Assembly (NCBI RefSeq): GCF_000346755.1
Contig: NZ_ANNV01000175.1
Coordinates: 1 to 64,000, forward strand
Direction: 5' to 3'
DNA length: 64,000 nt
From: Pseudomonas sp. CBZ-4
GTDB taxonomy: Bacteria; Pseudomonadota; Gammaproteobacteria; Pseudomonadales; Pseudomonadaceae
The notes under the pieces are model-generated. The model searched no databases, was not told where the DNA came from, and was given only the letters and a program-made list of their open reading frames with translations. The translations under genes were made by a program, and so were the position numbers. Numbering within the stretch: the first letter of the stretch is position 1; each line of letters begins with the position of its first letter. Positions 42,736-51,889 of the stretch are shown here, piece by piece.

Positions 42736-42917
42736 GGCAAAAAACTTCGCGAAAAAGGGATGAGAGCATCATCGCAGGTCTGGCGACACATAAATCCAAA
42801 CACAGGGCACTCCCGGACGAATAGGCATGAGACTCGGAGCAATCGCCATGGCCGCTGCAAGGCCCGGCGCGGAGAATGCGCCGCCTCTCCTGTGATTGTT
42901 TTTGCGAGGTTTTCCCC

Positions 42918-43970
42918 ATGTACACCGCCATCGGTTATGCCGCCCAGTCGGCCACCACACCCCTCGCCCCCATGTCCTTCCAGCGCCGCAGCCCGCGCGT
43001 GGATGACGTGGCGATCGAGATCCTCTACTGCGGCGTGTGCCACTCCGACATCCACCAGGCGCGCAACGAGTGGGGCATCGCCGTGTACCCGCTGATGCCG
43101 GGCCACGAGATCGTCGGCAAGGTCACCGCCGTCGGTGCCAACGTCACCGCGCATAAAGTCGGCGACCTGGTCGGTGTGGGCTGCATGGTGGACTCGTGCC
43201 GCCACTGCGACGCGTGCAAGTCGGACCTGGAGCAATACTGCCTCGAAGGCCCGACCATGACCTACGCCACCCCGGACCGCGTTGACGGCAGCAACACCAT
43301 GGGCGGCTACTCCGAAAGCATCGTGGTCAGCGAGCACTTCGTCGTGAAGATCCCGGCCACGCTCGACCTGGCCAGCGCCGCGCCGATCCTCTGCGCAGGC
43401 GTGACCATGTACTCGCCGATCAAACACTACGGCATCAAGGCCGGCGACAAAGTCGGCGTGTTGGGCATGGGCGGCCTGGGCCATATGGGCATCAAGCTGG
43501 CCAAGGCGATTGGCGCCGAGGTGACCCTGTTCACCCGTTCCGCGAGCAAGGCCGAGGAAGGCCGTCGCCAGGGCGCCGACCATGTGATCGTGTCCACCGA
43601 CGCTGAGCAGATGAAAGCCGCCGCCGGGCACTTCGACTTCCTGCTGGACACCATCCCGGTGCAGCACGATCTGAACCCCTACCTCGACGTGCTGCGCTTT
43701 GACGGCGTGCACATCCTGGTCGGCCTGATCGAACCGGTTGACCCACCGGTGAACGCCGCCAAGCTGATCATGGGCCGCAAAGTGCTGGCCGGCTCCCTGA
43801 TCGGTGGCATTGCCGAAACCCAGGAAGTCCTGGATTTCTGCGCCGAGCACGGCATCAGCTGCGACATCGAGATGCTCGACATCCGCAACATCAACGAAGC
43901 CTACAGCCGCATGATCGCCGGCGATGTGAAGTACCGCTTTGTCATCGACATGGCGACTTTGAAAGTCTGA
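42918..43970 (+). CDS. Zinc-dependent NAD(P) alcohol/aldehyde dehydrogenase (YahK-like)
   Basis: 350-residue medium-chain dehydrogenase of the cinnamyl-alcohol/YahK branch. Catalytic zinc residues lie in CGVCHSDIH and PGHEIVGKV. The structural zinc is bound by DSCRHCDACKSDLEQYC. The cofactor fold is GVLGMGGLGHMGIKLAKAIG. It probably reduces aldehydes with NADPH. The ATG at 42918 has GAGG upstream. It is divergent from the AraC regulator. A repeat follows its stop. Confidence 0.93.
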   Translation: MYTAIGYAAQSATTPLAPMSFQRRSPRVDDVAIEILYCGVCHSDIHQARNEWGIAVYPLMPGHEIVGKVTAVGANVTAHKVGDLVGVGCMVDSCRHCDACKSDLEQYCLEGPTMTYATPDRVDGSNTMGGYSESIVVSEHFVVKIPATLDLASAAPILCAGVTMYSPIKHYGIKAGDKVGVLGMGGLGHMGIKLAKAIGAEVTLFTRSASKAEEGRRQGADHVIVSTDAEQMKAAAGHFDFLLDTIPVQHDLNPYLDVLRFDGVHILVGLIEPVDPPVNAAKLIMGRKVLAGSLIGGIAETQEVLDFCAEHGISCDIEMLDIRNINEAYSRMIAGDVKYRFVIDMATLKV

Positions 43971-43977
43971 TGGCGCT

Positions 43978-44020
43978 GGACGCTGAGCGTCCGGGGCGGC
44001 GCTCCCACGCAGAGCGTGGG
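43978..44020. repeat. Two-hairpin intergenic repeat
   Basis: GGACGCTGAGCGTCC at 43978-43992 and CCCACGC-AGA-GCGTGGG at 44004-44020. The second belongs to the abundant TTCCCACGCTC-type repeat of pseudomonads. It separates the convergent dehydrogenase and IclR genes and may end both transcripts. Confidence 0.75.
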
Positions 44021-44028
44021 AACGATCA

Positions 44029-44832
44029 TCAGGCCTTCGCGCCCAACTCCGCTGACAGCCGTGCTGCGACCTGTTTGATCACAGGGATCAGCTCGGCCAT
44101 TTTCTCCAGCGGCATGTAGGGCACGGTACTGGCGATGCTGATGCCGGCGACGATTCGCCGGCTGGCATCGCGCACCGGTGCCGCGACACAACGGATCGAC
44201 GGTTCGTTGTCTTCCAGATCGAACGCAAAACCACCCACCACGTATTCGCGCATGCGCTGCTCGAACTGCGCCCAGGATTGCTCCGGGTGCTGTGGCCACT
44301 GCGGGCTTTTGCCGGCCGCCGGCTGGCTGACGTCGTACAGGCGCTGCCACTCTTGCACCGGGTCATCCAACAACAACGCCTTGCCGATACCGGTGCGCGC
44401 CAGCGGCATGCGATGGCCGACCCGCGAGCGCATTTCCGGGCCGTTGCGGCCGGGGTTCTTGTGCAGGTAGAGCACGTCATCGTATTCGCGAATGGCCAGG
44501 TGGATGGTGTCGCCGGTCAGCGCCGACAACTCGTCCAGGTACGGCACCGCCAGGGTTACCAATGGCAGTTCTTCACGCGCCTGGAAACCCAGCTCGATCA
44601 GCTTCGGCCCCAACAGGTAACCGACTTGCGGCACCACGCGCAGGTAACGCTCCTCCACCAGGCAACTGGCCAGGCGGTGGGTGGTGCTGCGGGTCGTGCC
44701 GATGCGCTTGGCGATCTCTTTCAGATCCCGAGCACCGGCCGCCACCGCGTGCACCACGCCCAGGCCACGGAGCAGGGTCTGGGTGCCGGTGGGGGCGGTG
44801 TCTTTGGTGGGGGTGGGGGCGTTTTCCTGCAT
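44029..44832 (-). CDS. IclR-family regulator
   Basis: 267-residue regulator with an N-terminal winged helix (LLRGLGVVHAVAAGARDLKE, RIGTTRSTTHRLASCLVEE) and a C-terminal GAF-like effector domain (RSRVGHRMPLARTGIGKALL, SIRCVAAPVRDASRRIVAGI). It lies downstream of the araFGH-type transporter operon on the same strand, across a REPIN, so it is the prime candidate to control it. The ligand is likely a sugar or sugar acid, inferred from context. Confidence 0.9.
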   Translation of the reverse strand: MQENAPTPTKDTAPTGTQTLLRGLGVVHAVAAGARDLKEIAKRIGTTRSTTHRLASCLVEERYLRVVPQVGYLLGPKLIELGFQAREELPLVTLAVPYLDELSALTGDTIHLAIREYDDVLYLHKNPGRNGPEMRSRVGHRMPLARTGIGKALLLDDPVQEWQRLYDVSQPAAGKSPQWPQHPEQSWAQFEQRMREYVVGGFAFDLEDNEPSIRCVAAPVRDASRRIVAGISIASTVPYMPLEKMAELIPVIKQVAARLSAELGAKA

Positions 44833-44903
44833 GTCGGGCCTATAAGTGTGAAAGCGCGGGCATTATGGCAAATACCGAACATCAATACAGTGGCGTTCCC
44901 AAT

Positions 44904-45004
44904 GTGGGAGCTGGCTTTTGTGGGAGCTGGCTTGCCTGCGATGCGGGCGCCTCGGTGAGTCAGGCGTACCGAGGTGATGCTATCGCAGGCAAGCCAGCTC
45001 CCAC
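44904..45004. repeat. REPIN with nested truncated REP
   Basis: Full arms at 44920-44942 and 44982-45004. A truncated copy, GTGGGAGCTGGCTTT at 44904-44918, abuts the outer side of the left arm. It lies between the transporter operon and the IclR gene. Confidence 0.88.
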
Positions 45005-45029
45005 ATTTGGATCTCCATTGGGTCTAGCT

Positions 45030-45998
45030 TCAGCGTTGTTTCATGCGGTCGATGATGACGGCCAACAACAGGATCGAGCCCCGAATCACATACTGGTAAA
45101 ACGTATCGATGTTCTTCAGGTTCATCGCATTCTCAATGATCGCCAGGATCAACACCCCGGCAATCACATGCCGGATCATGCCGATCCCCCCACTCAACGA
45201 CACCCCGCCCAGCACGCACGCCGAAATCACCGTCAACTCGAACCCCTGCCCAATCATCGGCTGGCCCGAGGTCATGCGCGAGGCGAGGATCACCCCCGCC
45301 AAGGCGCCCACCAAGCCGTGCACGGCAAAGATGATGATCTTGGTGCGATCAACATTCACCCCCGCCAGCAGCGCCGCTTCCTGGTTGCCGCCAATGGCCA
45401 TGGTGTTGCGCCCGTAGGTGGTGTAGTTCAGCAGCCAACCGAAGAACACAAAACACAGCACGGTGATGATGATCGGCACCGGCACGCCCAGCAGTTGGCC
45501 GTTGCCGAACACGAAGAAGCGCTCATCCATCACCCCCACCGCCTTGCCGTTGGAGAAGATGTACGCCAGGCCCCGCACGATCTGCATGGTCGCCAGCGTC
45601 GCGATCAACGCATTGATACGCAGCTTGGCAATCACGATGCCGTTGATCAGCCCCACCACCAGGCCCATGGCCAACGCCGCTGACACGCCGAGCACCACGC
45701 TGTCGGTATCGCGAATGACAATGCCCGCCACCACGCCGGCGCAGGCGATCACCGAGCCCACCGACAAGTCGAAGTGCCCCGACGCCAGGCAAAACAACAT
45801 GGTGCACGCGGCAATACCCACGGTGGAAATCGCCAGGCCCAGGCCACGCATGTTCAGCGGCGAAAGGAAGTTGTCGATAAACAGCGCACTGAGCACAAAG
45901 ATGCCCAGCGCCGCGAGCAGCATCACCCAGTCATCGAGGAACTTGCGCTGGTTGAAACCCGGCCAGAAGCCCTTTGCAGTTTTTACGTCGGACATCAT
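45030..45998 (-). CDS. araH: L-arabinose-type ABC transporter permease
   Basis: 322-residue inner-membrane permease of the ribose/arabinose ABC class (BPD_transp_2 family). About eight to ten hydrophobic helices are present, with the conserved loops ALFIDNFLSPLNMRGLG and GGNQEAALLAGVNV. Two adjacent ATGs lie after GAGGTGA; the second (45995) has the better spacing. It follows the ATPase gene by 14 bp and is the last gene of the SDR-araF-araG-araH operon. The arabinose call rests on the binding protein. Confidence 0.9.
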   Translation of the reverse strand: MMSDVKTAKGFWPGFNQRKFLDDWVMLLAALGIFVLSALFIDNFLSPLNMRGLGLAISTVGIAACTMLFCLASGHFDLSVGSVIACAGVVAGIVIRDTDSVVLGVSAALAMGLVVGLINGIVIAKLRINALIATLATMQIVRGLAYIFSNGKAVGVMDERFFVFGNGQLLGVPVPIIITVLCFVFFGWLLNYTTYGRNTMAIGGNQEAALLAGVNVDRTKIIIFAVHGLVGALAGVILASRMTSGQPMIGQGFELTVISACVLGGVSLSGGIGMIRHVIAGVLILAIIENAMNLKNIDTFYQYVIRGSILLLAVIIDRMKQR

Positions 45999-46012
45999 TC
46001 ACCTCGAATTCT

Positions 46013-47518
46013 TCAAGCCCGCGAACGCGGGAGAGCCAGTTGCAACAGCCGCGCTTCATCCGCCAGATCGCGACTCACTTCGCCGGTCAGGGCGCCTTCG
46101 CTCATCACCAGGATGCGGTCGCTGATGCCCATCACCTCCATCAGGTCGCTGGACACCACGATCACCGCGATCCCCTGGGCCGCGAGGTTATGGATGATCT
46201 GGTAAATCTCCGACTTGGCGCCGATATCGATGCCGCGCGTGGGTTCATCCAGCAGCAGGACTTTCATCGGCATCGACAGCCAGCGGCCGAGAATGGCCTT
46301 CTGCTGGTTGCCGCCGGAGAGGTACATGATTTTCTGCTCGGCGTTGGGCGTCTTGACCTTCATCGCCTTGATCTGCTGCGCCGCGTTGCCCTTCTCCCAG
46401 CCTTCACGCAGCAGCCAACCGAACGCGGAATGGGCGCCACGGGCGCTGATATTGATATTTTCGGCGACGCTGGACAGCGGGATGATGCCTTCCTTTTTAC
46501 GGTCTTCCGGGCACAGCAGCACCCCGGCGCCGATGGCATCGCGCGGTGAATGCAGGTGCAGTTTTTTGCCACAGAGCTCCAGGTTTCCGGCGGTGCTGCG
46601 GGTCAAACCGCTCAACACGCGGAACAGCTCGGTGCGCCCTGCCCCTACCAACCCGAACAAGCCGAGAATCTCGCCCTTGTGCACCTGGAAACTGATCGGC
46701 TCGCGCAAGCCGGGGCCGAGTAAATCCTTGGCCTTGAGCGCCACCTCGCCGTGCTCGCGCGGGCGGTAGTCGTAGATATCCTGAATGTCGCGGCCGACCA
46801 TGCAGGTCACCAACTGGTCATGGCTCAGCGTGCTCATGTCGTCGAAGGTGCGCACAAAACGGCCGTCCTTGAACACCGTCACCGCGTTGCAGATGCGGAA
46901 CACCTCCTCCATGCGATGGGACACGTAGAGCACCACTTTGCCCTCGTCGCGCAGGCGCGTGATGATCGCCATCAGCCGGTCGATCTCCCGCGCCGAGAGG
47001 CTGCTGGTGGGCTCGTCAAAGGCAATCACATGGGCGCCTCGGGACAACGCCTTGGCGATTTCCACCAGTTGCCGTTGACCCAGGGACAACCGCCCCAACT
47101 TCTCCTCTGGGTCGATTTCATCCGCCAGCCCCTTGAGGCACGCCAGCGCCTGCTCGCGCAACTGGCGGCGATTGACCACGCCGAAACGCGACGGTAAATG
47201 CCCGAGAAACAGGTTCTCGGCCACGGTCATTTCCGGCACCAGGTGCAGCTCCTGGTGAATCACCGCCACGCCGCTGGCAATGCTGTCGGCGGCGTTCTTG
47301 AAGGCCATCGTCTGCTCGCCGATGTGCAGCGTGCCGCTGCTGGGAATGTAGGCGCCGCCGAGGATCTTCAGCAGCGTGGACTTGCCCGCGCCGTTCTCGC
47401 CCATCAGCGCATGCACTTGGTGCGGCCGCGCTTCAAAGCTGATCTGCGCCAGGGCCTTGACCCCGGGAAACTCCTTGCCGATGCCGTTGAAACGCAGGGC
47501 CGCGCCGGTCATTTCCAC
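46013..47518 (-). CDS. araG: L-arabinose-type ABC transporter ATPase
   Basis: 501-residue ATPase with two fused nucleotide-binding domains, as in sugar ABC transporters. The first half has Walker A GENGAGKST and signature LSLGQRQLVEIAKAL. The second has a degenerate Walker A (FGLVGAGRTELF) and signature LSGGNQQKAILGRWL with LLLDEPTRGID. The start overlaps the binding-protein stop by 10 bases, which couples translation. It works with the AraH-like permease to drive uptake. Confidence 0.94.
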   Translation of the reverse strand: MEMTGAALRFNGIGKEFPGVKALAQISFEARPHQVHALMGENGAGKSTLLKILGGAYIPSSGTLHIGEQTMAFKNAADSIASGVAVIHQELHLVPEMTVAENLFLGHLPSRFGVVNRRQLREQALACLKGLADEIDPEEKLGRLSLGQRQLVEIAKALSRGAHVIAFDEPTSSLSAREIDRLMAIITRLRDEGKVVLYVSHRMEEVFRICNAVTVFKDGRFVRTFDDMSTLSHDQLVTCMVGRDIQDIYDYRPREHGEVALKAKDLLGPGLREPISFQVHKGEILGLFGLVGAGRTELFRVLSGLTRSTAGNLELCGKKLHLHSPRDAIGAGVLLCPEDRKKEGIIPLSSVAENINISARGAHSAFGWLLREGWEKGNAAQQIKAMKVKTPNAEQKIMYLSGGNQQKAILGRWLSMPMKVLLLDEPTRGIDIGAKSEIYQIIHNLAAQGIAVIVVSSDLMEVMGISDRILVMSEGALTGEVSRDLADEARLLQLALPRSRA

Positions 47519-48489
47519 AGCCCGATCTTGGTCAGTTCTTCCTGGAAGTTGGCGCGGGTGATCAGGGTCACTTCATCCATGGCCGTGTACTTCGCCGGTT
47601 CCTTGCCGGTGGTGACCCACTCGTACATCGCCAGCGCGGTGCTGTAGCCCTCGATGTGCGGGCTCGGCAGCATCGAACCGAAGAAGCCGCTGTCGGCTTT
47701 CTTCAATTCACCGATGGCGTCGGTGCCGTTGATGCCGATGCCGATCACATTGGCCGCCTTGAAGCCGGCGCTTTCGGTGGCGCGCACGCCGCCGAGCACG
47801 GTGTTGTCGTTCATGCCGCCGATGATCAGGTTTTTCGCGCCGCTGGGCAGCTTGACCAGGGCCGAGTTGGTGGCGTCCATGCTGCCGGGCACGTCGAGGG
47901 TTTTCAGCGCGGCGGTGAGGATGTGGTCCTTGGGAATGCCGGCGTCTTCGAGGGATTTGATCGAGCCGTCGGTGCGTTTTTTACCGGTGTCGAGTTCGTT
48001 GTAGGTGTTGATCACGGCGTAGGTGTCTTTCCAGTCCCAGCCGCGTTTTTTCGCTTCGGCGGCCATCGCCGTGCCTTGTTTCTGGCCGACTTCGAAGGCC
48101 GCCATGCCGAGGTACGGCACGTCTTCCATGAAGTTGCCCTTGGCATCGACGAAGCGGTCATCCACCGCCATCACTTTGAGCCCGTTGGCCTTGGCCTTGG
48201 CAACGATTGCCGGGCCGAGGGACACGTCCGGCGGGCAGATCACAAAGCCCTTGGCGCCATTGGCGGCGAGGCTGTCGATGGCCGAGAGGGTCTTCTCGCC
48301 ATCGGGCACGGCGATCTTGATCACCGTGAAACCGTGCTCCTTGCCGGCTTTTTCGGCGAAGGCCCATTCGGTCTGGAACCAGGGCTCTTCGGCCTGCTTG
48401 ACCAGGAAACCGATCTTCACTTCTTCGGCGAGCGCCACACCGCTGAAGGCCATCGCAAGGGCCAGGGTGCCGAGTGTCTTCTTCAACAT
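47509..48489 (-). CDS. araF: L-arabinose-binding periplasmic protein
   Basis: 326-residue exported sugar-binding protein with a signal peptide (about 1-21, ending VALAEE). It is strongly similar to E. coli AraF as I recall it, for example KIGFLVKQAEEPWFQTEW, VIKIAVPDGEKTLSAIDSLA and GMNDNTVLGGVRATE, which supports L-arabinose (and perhaps galactose or fucose) as the ligand. It lies between the SDR gene and the ATPase gene in the transporter operon. Confidence 0.93.
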   Translation of the reverse strand: MLKKTLGTLALAMAFSGVALAEEVKIGFLVKQAEEPWFQTEWAFAEKAGKEHGFTVIKIAVPDGEKTLSAIDSLAANGAKGFVICPPDVSLGPAIVAKAKANGLKVMAVDDRFVDAKGNFMEDVPYLGMAAFEVGQKQGTAMAAEAKKRGWDWKDTYAVINTYNELDTGKKRTDGSIKSLEDAGIPKDHILTAALKTLDVPGSMDATNSALVKLPSGAKNLIIGGMNDNTVLGGVRATESAGFKAANVIGIGINGTDAIGELKKADSGFFGSMLPSPHIEGYSTALAMYEWVTTGKEPAKYTAMDEVTLITRANFQEELTKIGLWK

Positions 48490-48519
48490 GAACCACCTCT
48501 TCTTGTTATTGGAAAAGTG

Positions 48520-49341
48520 TTAGTCGTGGTACATCACAGACCGCCCGCCATCGATCATCAGGCAGGTGGCATTGATAAAGGGCGCCTCGTCGGTGGCCAG
48601 GAACAACGCCGTCATCGCCACCTCGACCGGCTGGCCGATGCGCTTGGGCGGGTGCAGGTCGAAGGCGCGCTGGCGCTCGGCGTGGGGGTCGGCAAAGCCG
48701 TTCCAGTAGTCGACGTTGAGTTGGGTCTCGATATAGCCCGGCGCGATGGCATTCACGCGGATGCCCTTGGGCGCGTATTCGATGCCCAGGGCACGGGTCA
48801 GGCCGAGCAGGCCATGCTTGGCCACGGGATAGGGAAAGCAGCCGGGGATGATGTGGCTGGAATGGGTGGAGGCGATATTGATGATGTTGCCGATGCCCTG
48901 CGCGATCATGTGTGGCAACACCGCGCGGCAGCCGAACCAGGCGCCGTCGAGGTCGATGGCGAAGCAGCGGCGCCAGTCTTCGTCGCTCATTTGCAGCGGG
49001 TCGCGGAACACGTTGACCCCGGCGCAATTGACCAGCACGTCGACGCGACCGAAGCGCGCGATGGCCCGTTCGACCAGCGCCTGCCATTGCTCGTTTGAAG
49101 TGATATCGACGGCTTGCGCGTAGATTTCAGCGCCGCGGTCGCGCCAGTGGGCGGCGACTTTTTCGACTTTTTCAGCCTGGATATCAGCGATGACCAGGCG
49201 CGCCTGCTGGGCCTGGAAGCACGCGACGATGGCCTCGCCAATTCCTTGGGCGGCGCCGGTGATAATCACCACCTTGTCTTTGAGCCGCTCGCCATAGGTT
49301 GGCTCGGGCACGGCGGGGAGTGACAACGGTTGTGCCTGCAT
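48520..49341 (-). CDS. Sugar-type short-chain dehydrogenase
   Basis: 273-residue classical SDR. The cofactor site is ITGAAQGIGEAIV, NCAG lies near residue 109, the catalytic Ser is in INIASTHSSH and the Tyr-Lys pair in YPVAKHG. As the first gene of the araFGH-type operon it may oxidise the imported aldose to its lactone, the entry to the non-phosphorylated pentose route; this is inference from position. A sigma-70-like promoter and a large inverted repeat lie upstream. Confidence 0.88.
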   Translation of the reverse strand: MQAQPLSLPAVPEPTYGERLKDKVVIITGAAQGIGEAIVACFQAQQARLVIADIQAEKVEKVAAHWRDRGAEIYAQAVDITSNEQWQALVERAIARFGRVDVLVNCAGVNVFRDPLQMSDEDWRRCFAIDLDGAWFGCRAVLPHMIAQGIGNIINIASTHSSHIIPGCFPYPVAKHGLLGLTRALGIEYAPKGIRVNAIAPGYIETQLNVDYWNGFADPHAERQRAFDLHPPKRIGQPVEVAMTALFLATDEAPFINATCLMIDGGRSVMYHD

Positions 49342-49385
49342 CGCTTCACCTGTTTTATTTTTGGTAGTGAGTGCTGATGCAGGCG

Positions 49386-49415
49386 ACTATAAACCGATCT
49401 TTTGAAATATCTCAA
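49386..49415 (-). promoter_or_regulatory. Promoter of the SDR-araFGH operon
   Basis: Minus strand TTGAGA, 18-bp spacer, TATAGT, about 45 bp upstream of the SDR start. The -35 box overlaps one arm of the inverted repeat at 49412-49442. Confidence 0.6.
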
Positions 49416-49442
49416 TATATAAATTATCATCCCATATATTGA
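49412..49442. promoter_or_regulatory. Operator-like inverted repeat
   Basis: TCAATATAT and ATATATTGA have perfect 9-bp arms with a 13-bp spacer and overlap the promoter -35. It is the likely binding site of a sugar-responsive regulator, perhaps the IclR protein at 44.0 kb. Confidence 0.55.
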
Positions 49443-49479
49443 ACATATCGCGAAAAAAATGTGACAACCCAATCCCAAT

Positions 49480-49566
49480 GTGGGAGCTGGCTTGCCTGCG
49501 ATAGCGGTGGGTCAGCTAAAGATGTATCAACTGACAGACCGCTATCGCAGGCAAGCCAGCTCCCAC
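49480..49566. repeat. REPIN
   Basis: Inward arms at 49480-49502 and 49544-49566, GCTGGC subtype, upstream of the araFGH-type operon and downstream of the acetyltransferase gene. Confidence 0.92.
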
Positions 49567-49620
49567 AGGGGATTGTGTTCCCACAGGGAGTTGGGTTACC
49601 ACATTTGAACTTCAGTGTTT

Positions 49621-50100
49621 TCAGCCCAGCGCAAAATCCCGCAGCGCATCACCTTCCATGCGATAACGCACCCACTCTTCCTGCGGCTGCGCGCCGATGG
49701 ATTTGTAGAAGGCAATCGCCGGTTCGTTCCAGTCCAGCACGCTCCATTCGAAACGCCCGCACCCGTTGTCAAAGGCGATCTTGGCCAGGTGGCGCAGCAA
49801 CTTCTTGCCGGCCCCGCCGCCGCGTTGTTCGGGGTTTATGTAGAGGTCTTCGAGGTACAGGCAGTTGCTGCCCAGCCACGTGGAATAACTGAAAAAGAAC
49901 ACCGCGAAACCAATCGGCAAGCCGTCGCGCAAACAGATCAGGCCATGGGCGGTGGCGCCCTCGCTGAACAGGCTGCGCTCAATGTCCACCACACTGGCGA
50001 TCACTTCGTGCCGGGCCTTCTCGTACTCGGCCAGCTCAGTGATGAAAGTCAGGATCTGCGCAGCATCGCTGGGCACGGCGGGGCGAATCTCGATGGTCAT
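49621..50100 (-). CDS. GNAT-family N-acetyltransferase
   Basis: 159-residue acetyltransferase. The acetyl-CoA site is PEQRGGGAGKKLL, preceded by the beta-strand LYLEDLYI, and the C-terminal part is WSVLDWNEPAIAFYKSIGAQ. It resembles diamine/amino-acid N-acetyltransferases (SAT1-like), which act on small amines. AAGG precedes the ATG at 50100. Substrate not known. Confidence 0.88.
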   Translation of the reverse strand: MTIEIRPAVPSDAAQILTFITELAEYEKARHEVIASVVDIERSLFSEGATAHGLICLRDGLPIGFAVFFFSYSTWLGSNCLYLEDLYINPEQRGGGAGKKLLRHLAKIAFDNGCGRFEWSVLDWNEPAIAFYKSIGAQPQEEWVRYRMEGDALRDFALG

Positions 50101-50284
50101 GGGCGAACCTTGGGCAATTGCAAAGCACACATACTAAGGGGGTTTGGTGACTGATTGCAGTGCATTTTCATGGGCAGCGTTACTCCGTCGCCGGGTAACG
50201 CTGGCACCAGCAACCACGCAACAATCGGCCTGAGCGTGCGTGGTAAAAAGTTGCGCATAACTCCAACGACTTTCAGGCCTTCCC

Positions 50285-51487
50285 ATGCATGCCCCAGCCC
50301 CGGTGAACACCAAGCTGTTCGCCCTGTTTTGCCTTGCCAGTTTTTTGCTGTCGCTGTCCTACGGCTCGACCTTTTTGTTGTCGCTGCTGATTCATACACG
50401 CGGTGGTGACGAGCACGATGCCGGCAGTGTGATTTCCACGGCGATGCTCAGCACCTTTGTGGCGGTGATGATCTCCGGGCACTTGTCCGATGCCTGGGGC
50501 GCGGCCCGCACGATTGCCGGGATGGGCTTGCTGTTGGTGCTGGCCTGCCTGGGTTTTGCGCTGATGCCCGGGTTTGGCCAGGGCTTGCGGGTGTTTGGCC
50601 TGGCCTTGGGCCTGGGTTGGGGGGTGTTCTATACGTTGGGGCCGATCATCGTCGCGATGCTGGTCGCACCCGAGCAACGGGCCAAGTACTTCGCGTTGCT
50701 GTCGGGCAGCATGATGAGCGGCATCGGTGCCGGGCCATTGTTGGGGCGGGCGGCGAGCGCGTTGGGGCTGCCGCTGGCCACGGCGTTCTACATCGCCGCA
50801 CTGGCCAGCCTGATTGGCGTGCTGGTGTTTTGGCGCCTGAGCCGGCATCTCACGAGAGAAGCGGCGGTGGCGAAAATCTCCTGGGCCGCCACGCGCCAGG
50901 TACTGTCCTCCAAAGCGGCATTCGCAATCATCATGGTCGGCCTGGGCGGTTGTGTTTTTGGTGGGTTGTCCTCGTTCCAGACCAGCTATGCGGCGGCGCA
51001 CGGGTTGGACTATTCGCTGTTCTTTGCCGGCTTCCTCAGCGCGGCGATCACCAGCCGCTTGCTGATCGCCGGGTGGGTGGTCAAGCGGGATGCCTACGCG
51101 GCGGCGTGTGTGTTGTCGGGGCTGATGCTGCTGTCGGTGCTGATGTTTGCCTTCACGGTGTCGGGCCCCTTCAGCTACCTGCTGGCGGCGGTCACCTTGG
51201 GCGTGGGTTACGGCCTGACGTACTCGGTGATCAACGGCTTGGTGGCCAATGAAGCACCGGCGGGCACTACGTCCCAGGCGCTGTTGCTGTTCAGTCTTGG
51301 GTACTTTGTCGGGGTGTTCGGGTTTCCGTTGCTGGCGGGGCGGATCATCGTCGAATACGGGCTGGCGACGTTGCTGATGACGGTCGTGGCGGTGGCGTTG
51401 TGCAACTGGTTGATCACCGTGGTGCGGCTGCTCTGGCGCCGTTCGTCGCCAGCCAGGCACCAACAGCCAATGGGGGTGGACCAATAG
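50285..51487 (+). CDS. MFS transporter
   Basis: 400-residue inner-membrane carrier with about twelve hydrophobic helices in two halves. The loop between helices 2 and 3 reads SGHLSDAWGAART, a form of the MFS signature. No substrate-binding clue is visible. It is probably a proton-driven exporter. It is followed 34 bp later by a small secreted-protein gene that has its own ribosome site. Confidence 0.88.
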   Translation: MHAPAPVNTKLFALFCLASFLLSLSYGSTFLLSLLIHTRGGDEHDAGSVISTAMLSTFVAVMISGHLSDAWGAARTIAGMGLLLVLACLGFALMPGFGQGLRVFGLALGLGWGVFYTLGPIIVAMLVAPEQRAKYFALLSGSMMSGIGAGPLLGRAASALGLPLATAFYIAALASLIGVLVFWRLSRHLTREAAVAKISWAATRQVLSSKAAFAIIMVGLGGCVFGGLSSFQTSYAAAHGLDYSLFFAGFLSAAITSRLLIAGWVVKRDAYAAACVLSGLMLLSVLMFAFTVSGPFSYLLAAVTLGVGYGLTYSVINGLVANEAPAGTTSQALLLFSLGYFVGVFGFPLLAGRIIVEYGLATLLMTVVAVALCNWLITVVRLLWRRSSPARHQQPMGVDQ

Positions 51488-51521
51488 AGGGTAAGGACAA
51501 TCATCCTAAGGAGACACCCCC

Positions 51522-51848
51522 ATGAAGCATTCCCAGTTTGCTGCCCTCGCCCTCACCGGCCTGCTGTCTGCGGTTTCCCTGAGTGGTGTTGCGGCCACGT
51601 CGTCCACCGGCCCGACCAATCCGTCCACCAGCGAGACCCAGAAATCCATGGGCACCGGCATGGAGATCAACGGCGGCGCCGTCGACAACAGCAACAGTGC
51701 CGATCCGCACACCAAAGGCCAGGACACCCAGCGCCAGGCGCCCGCTGCTGTAGGTAATGGCAAGATGGGGCCGGCGGTGAATGAGCCGAAGGTCAATAAA
51801 GGTGATGACTCGAACATTCCGGGGGCGCCTAAACAGCCAGCGGAATAA
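51522..51848 (+). CDS. Small exported low-complexity protein
   Basis: 108-residue protein with a signal peptide (about 1-25, ending GVAA) and a mature part rich in Ser, Thr, Asn, Gly and Pro that is probably disordered. TAAGGAG precedes the ATG. I do not recognise a family. It may be co-transcribed with the MFS gene. A remnant of a REP lies just after it. Confidence 0.75.
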   Translation: MKHSQFAALALTGLLSAVSLSGVAATSSTGPTNPSTSETQKSMGTGMEINGGAVDNSNSADPHTKGQDTQRQAPAAVGNGKMGPAVNEPKVNKGDDSNIPGAPKQPAE

Positions 51849-51889
51849 ACCAGCCTGTGACTGGCCCGCTCCCACAGTTTTGATTGGGT

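Noticed and set aside
48520..49341. Firm naming of the SDR as L-arabinose 1-dehydrogenase
   Set aside because: Only operon position supports it; SDR sequence features do not fix the substrate, so I left the symbol blank.
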